Positions 21,788 through 21,791 of a stretch of DNA of 21,791 nucleotides are shown piece by piece. Numbering within the stretch: position 1 is the stretch's first letter; every line of letters starts with the position of its first letter. The translations under genes were made by a program, and so were the position numbers. Location of the stretch: NCBI GenBank assembly GCA_011046405.1, contig DSAR01000148.1:1-21791 (forward strand), in the 5' to 3' direction. The notes below the pieces were generated by a model. It was not told the DNA's origin. It was given only the letters and a program-made list of their open reading frames with translations, and did not search any database. The stretch comes from Chloroflexota bacterium (lineage in GTDB: Bacteria; Chloroflexota; Anaerolineae; B4-G1).

Positions 21788-21791
21788 GGGA

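Overview
The window most resembles a Chloroflexota (Anaerolineae-like) chromosome. This rests on sequence style only: high GC in most of the window, a lipoprotein with a long Thr/Pro-repeat linker, a NACHT ATPase fused to a formylglycine-generating-enzyme fold, and a 'TTYLPLVVRN' type tail on a nuclease fragment. No rRNA, tRNA or CRISPR array was seen, so the phylum call is an inference. Almost every gene is on the minus strand, so transcription runs from right to left.

Left part (1-8542). A NACHT NTPase with a C-terminal FGE-sulfatase domain runs off the left edge. It sits behind a clear promoter and an overlapping 38-codon leader ORF. A small WGR-domain gene (the only convincing plus-strand gene, probably leaderless) converges on a small zinc-ribbon-like gene. 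Further right, two small genes (a 65-aa protein and a possible HipA-like kinase relative), a 976-aa secreted DUF4091/PKD protein and a lipoprotein lie in a row. A 148-bp MITE-like element with terminal inverted repeats has inserted exactly at the lipoprotein stop codon and appears to have extended the protein by 49 residues.

Middle scar zone (8590-10940). This is a patchwork of broken genes: a PLD-nuclease tail, an alpha/beta hydrolase with an internal loss, two short N-terminal gene starts, and the last ~129 codons of a HerA helicase. Inside it sits one intact gene for an HhH-GPD glycosylase-like protein with unusual cysteine spacing.

Lower-GC island (about 10941-16960). A compact five-gene operon starts at a strong promoter: a cytosine-C5 DNA methyltransferase, a 719-aa protein with two different GHKL ATPase modules (Hsp90/MORC-like at the N-terminus, histidine-kinase-like at the C-terminus with an H-box histidine), a receiver-domain protein, an unrecognised 230-aa protein, and an endonuclease III-like glycosylase in which the second iron-sulfur cysteine is a histidine. 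Composition is about 47% GC in a sampled line, against about 68% in a sampled sbcC line. The island lies between sbcC and a herA gene that has lost its front two-thirds. I infer that the methylase, kinase and receiver genes form a signalling-type, methylation-associated defence system, with the glycosylase possibly repairing T:G mismatches made by deaminated 5-methylcytosine. This is the best candidate for an undescribed system.

Right part (16993-21791). sbcC (Rad50-like) and sbcD (Mre11-like) are adjacent, and upstream is a DUF3883 nuclease-fold-like gene behind a TATAAT promoter. Together with the herA remnant this looks like an ancestral DUF3883-sbcD-sbcC-herA DNA end-processing operon, interrupted by the island.
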